From NCBI GenBank assembly GCA_949286015.1, contig CASEBB010000010.1, positions 1,406 through 37,168 of the forward strand: a stretch of DNA of 35,763 nucleotides. The letters are read 5' to 3'. Shown one piece after another: positions 33,802 to 35,763 of the stretch; position 1 is the stretch's first letter, and each line of letters opens with the position of its first letter. The translations under genes were made by a program, and so were the position numbers. Below the pieces are notes generated by a model, which searched no databases, was not told the DNA's origin, and worked only from the letters and a program-made list of their open reading frames with translations. The DNA comes from an uncultured Succinivibrionaceae bacterium. Lineage in GTDB: Bacteria > Pseudomonadota > Gammaproteobacteria > Enterobacterales > Succinivibrionaceae.

Positions 33802-33819
33802 AGTCGTTCCGTCACGACT
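33802..33819. promoter_or_regulatory. Inverted repeat upstream of the MFS gene, possible operator
   Basis: AGTCGT (33802-33807) and ACGACT (33814-33819) are separated by TCCGTC, a dyad of the size bound by dimeric repressors. It lies 80 bases before the MFS start codon. Efflux pumps are often controlled by such sites, but no regulator gene is adjacent. Confidence 0.3.
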
Positions 33820-33898
33820 AACCGCTCTTTACATCCTGCTGGTGCTAAACATCTACAGCCCCCGAAGTACTACATACTCTTAGAGGAGGGATGCTGCT

Positions 33899-35263
33899 GT
33901 GAACTGGAAGGTTGTCCTCGCTATCATGACTTGCAACGTCGTCTTGATGTCTGCAAGTTACACCATGTTGATACCGTTTTTACCTCTGTACTTGCGTGAC
34001 GAGTTAGGGGCAAATCCAGAAACCCTCAACATGTGGACAGGTGCTATCTTTGCCATCTCCTTTGCCGTGTGTGCGGTTATGGCTCCTATCTGGGGCAAGA
34101 TGACCGACTCCAAAGGCAAAAAGCTGATGATTATCAGATCCAGCAGCCTGATTGCCCTGACCTACTTATGTGGTGGCTTAGTGCAAACCCCAATGCAGAT
34201 GTTCTTTGTGCGCATCTTACAGGGCTTTGCCGCCGGTTTGTGGCCAGCATCGTTAGCCTTAGTCTCCTCCTACACCCCAAAGAATAAGGTTGGTATCTGC
34301 ATGGGCGTGATGCAGAGTGCCAACATCTGCGGTGGTATCTTAGGCCCTCTCTTTGGTGGTATCTTAGCTGAGGCTTTTGGTATTCGCACCTCGTTCTTCA
34401 TTGCCGCCGGTGCGCTCCTTATCATCACCTTGGTGACCATCTTCTTTATCAAAGAGCCACAAAAAGCCCCAGAGCACAAAAAGGCTCCAGCTCCATCCTA
34501 TCGCGAGCTCTTTAACCGTGCGGGCTTACCAATGATCCTCTTTGCCACTGGCCTTACCAACATGGTGATTCTGCTGTTGCAGCCAATCATGACCTTGTAC
34601 ATTGGTGAGTTACGTGGCCACAATGACAATCTGATCTTAATTTCCGGCTTAGTGTTTTCACTCTCGGGTATCGCTGGCGCTATTGCCGCGCCAATCTGGG
34701 GCCGCCGTGGTCAGAGCATTGGTTTCTTTAAGACCTTGGTAACCTCACTTACGGCCGCCGGTGTCTTAATCGCTTGCCAGTTCCTACCAAACACTCTCGT
34801 ACCATTTGCGATCTTGCAATTCTGTGTGGGTTTAGGATTCTCTGGTATCTTCCCATCAGCCAACGCCATGGTCATCAACCTGACCTCACCTCTAGAGCGT
34901 GGTTCCGCCTTTGGCATGCTCTTCTCGGCGCAGCAGATTGGTGGTGCCATTGGCCCGCTCATTGGCGGTCTGATTGCCACCTACGTGAACTTAGCCAGTA
35001 TCTTCTTTGTCTCAGGCTGTATTCTGGTGCTGATTGCCCTGACGGTGTACTTAAAGATGCCAGCGGCGGTGCGTGGTCGTCCACAAGAGACCTTACACGA
35101 GCGTCCAGCACAAGACATCATCAAGGAGATCAAGGAGCAGGCAGCTAAGGAAGTGGCGCAGGATATGGCGCGCGAGCAGCAGAACTTAGCGCAAGTACGT
35201 GCTGAGCGCGCTCAGGAAGCAGCCCAAGCAAAAGCCAACCTCCAAGATGAAGCCAAGCAATAG
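33899..35263 (+). CDS. MFS multidrug efflux transporter (DHA1 family, MdtG-like)
   Basis: Proton-driven drug exporter of 454 residues with 12 predicted membrane helices. The start is GTG at 33899, 8 bases after GAGGAGGG. The first loop has motif A, GKMTDSKGKK (about 62-71), and the fourth helix begins with RILQGFAAGLWPASLALVSS, typical of MdtG-like pumps; GGILGPLFGG in helix 5 is the antiporter motif C. A central cytoplasmic loop (FIKEPQKAPEHKKAPAPS) separates the two halves. After helix 12 a ~65-residue charged helical tail (KEIKEQAAKEVAQDMAREQQ onward) is unusual; most relatives end within ~20 residues. The gene is a single transcription unit with its own terminator. Confidence 0.88.
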   Translation: MNWKVVLAIMTCNVVLMSASYTMLIPFLPLYLRDELGANPETLNMWTGAIFAISFAVCAVMAPIWGKMTDSKGKKLMIIRSSSLIALTYLCGGLVQTPMQMFFVRILQGFAAGLWPASLALVSSYTPKNKVGICMGVMQSANICGGILGPLFGGILAEAFGIRTSFFIAAGALLIITLVTIFFIKEPQKAPEHKKAPAPSYRELFNRAGLPMILFATGLTNMVILLLQPIMTLYIGELRGHNDNLILISGLVFSLSGIAGAIAAPIWGRRGQSIGFFKTLVTSLTAAGVLIACQFLPNTLVPFAILQFCVGLGFSGIFPSANAMVINLTSPLERGSAFGMLFSAQQIGGAIGPLIGGLIATYVNLASIFFVSGCILVLIALTVYLKMPAAVRGRPQETLHERPAQDIIKEIKEQAAKEVAQDMAREQQNLAQVRAERAQEAAQAKANLQDEAKQ

Positions 35264-35302
35264 CAGCAGAAGCAGAGCTTAGCTCGCACACAACTTAAAC
35301 AA

Positions 35303-35340
35303 AGCAACGAGGCGCACCACGGTGCGCCTTTGTTGTTTTT
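35303..35340 (+). terminator. Intrinsic terminator of the MFS gene
   Basis: AGGCGCACC and GGTGCGCCT pair perfectly around AC. The stem is extended by partial CAAC/GTTG pairing and followed by TTTGTTGTTTTT. It lies 40 bases after the stop codon. Confidence 0.88.
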
Positions 35341-35625
35341 GCAGGGGCAAAAGCTGCACAAGGGGATAAGGCGCGGCAGGACAATCACCTGCAAATCCAC
35401 CTTACGCAGCCTGAGCCCTCCTGACCTCTCTATTCAGCTCAATTCACGCCTGCATTACCCCGCCCTCCCCAGCGCTGCCCATATAAGCCCCATGCGGCTC
35501 TACAGCCTCAAGAGCACTTGGAACAATTATTGCTGGCTGGCACCCTCCTTTTTCTACCCCCAATCCTCACCACCCTGCCCCCCCAGCGTCTCTATACCCA
35601 CCGTTTTTTGCCCACTCCTGCTCTC

Positions 35626-35639
35626 TTTTCCCTTATTTA
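35626..35639 (+). other. Shared 14-base motif TTTTCCCTTATTTA, copy 2
   Basis: Exact match to 16297-16310, again ending a pyrimidine-rich non-coding stretch, and followed 15 bases later by the hairpin at 35654-35675. Possibly a leader or binding element of the gene that begins beyond the window. Confidence 0.35.
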
Positions 35640-35653
35640 AGCCGTTTTTGCAG

Positions 35654-35675
35654 GGTCTGCATAGAAAAGCAGACC
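35654..35675. repeat. Hairpin GGTCTGC/GCAGACC
   Basis: Perfect 7-base arms with an 8-base A-rich loop. No T tract follows directly. It may belong to the leader of the next gene. Confidence 0.45.
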
Positions 35676-35763
35676 GTGTTTGTAGCACAGCAGCACAACA
35701 AAAAATTTTTTGCCAAAGGCTTGCAGTCAATAGCGTGTACTTTTCACCCAAAATTCTCCTCCA

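Larger units (their letters stand above)
32546..33898. other. 1.35-kb gene-free region between trbL and the MFS gene
   Basis: I support no gene here. Frames such as 33084-33449 lack ribosome sites and protein-like composition. The region holds the CA and GCAA microsatellites (32838-32885), a small inverted repeat AGTCGT/ACGACT (33802-33819), and the leader of the MFS gene. Its promoter was not identifiable with confidence. Confidence 0.5.
35341..35763. other. Non-coding end of the window, pyrimidine-rich
   Basis: No gene supported. The plus strand is C/T-rich from ~35400 to ~35640 and ends with the motif TTTTCCCTTATTTA (35626-35639), also found upstream of trbB. A hairpin GGTCTGC/GCAGACC (35654-35660 and 35669-35675) follows. 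On the minus strand GGAGGAG at 35756-35762 precedes a TTG-started frame of 65 codons, which I judge to be chance. Confidence 0.45.

Noticed and set aside
35554..35751. 65-codon minus-strand frame with a GGAGGAG before its TTG start
   Set aside because: Lies over the pyrimidine-rich tract and two hairpin-like elements, and its C-terminus is Gly/Glu-rich as expected from the strand bias. It could only be rescued by homologues.

Overview
The window reads as chromosomal DNA from a Gram-negative gammaproteobacterium. The supports are a complete TamA/TamB outer-membrane assembly pair, a CpoB/YbgF-type periplasmic protein, a signal-peptide esterase and a DHA1-type drug efflux pump. Leucine TTA codons are frequent, intergenic regions are wide (0.3 to 1.7 kb) and rich in inverted repeats, and many unrelated proteins carry long Ala/Thr/Ser/Gln/Pro-rich inserts. 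A Succinivibrionaceae/Aeromonadales-like host is my impression only; no rRNA or tRNA is present to confirm it.

Layout. 1-120: the 5' end of an unidentified minus-strand gene. 846-2144: a secreted alpha/beta-hydrolase (plus), flanked by two inverted copies of a ~100-bp intergenic repeat that recurs near 5.6 kb and 13.9 kb. 2519-5176 (minus): a Gln/Ala-rich exported protein whose C-terminal half looks like a class A beta-lactamase fold with the catalytic Ser and Lys missing. 5927-13305 (minus): tamA and tamB, two bases apart; TamA has a ~100-residue N-terminal extension ending in a lipobox, and TamB is enlarged to 1782 residues. 14173-14970 (minus): cpoB. A 1.7-kb stretch without a convincing gene follows.

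16646-32459 (plus) is a type IV secretion gene cluster in the same order as the trb region of plasmid RP4: trbB, trbC, trbD, trbE, trbF, trbG, a TrbH-position lipoprotein, trbI, trbJ, an unknown 503-residue protein in the trbK position, then trbL, ended by a clear intrinsic terminator. No relaxase, coupling ATPase (TraG/VirD4), trbM/N, integrase or partition gene lies in the window. The ATPases (TrbB, TrbE) would energise assembly. TrbF, TrbG, TrbI and the lipoprotein would form the envelope-spanning channel, TrbD and TrbL the inner-membrane part, and TrbC and TrbJ the pilus. Several subunits are much larger than usual because of disordered inserts, and most of the larger intercistronic gaps hold a strong inverted repeat; the one between the pilin gene trbC and trbD looks like a partial terminator.

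33899-35263 (plus): an MFS efflux pump of MdtG type with an unusual charged helical tail, followed by its own terminator. The rest of the window is non-coding, including a tetranucleotide (GCAA) microsatellite and a pyrimidine-rich end that shares a 14-base motif with the leader of the trb cluster.
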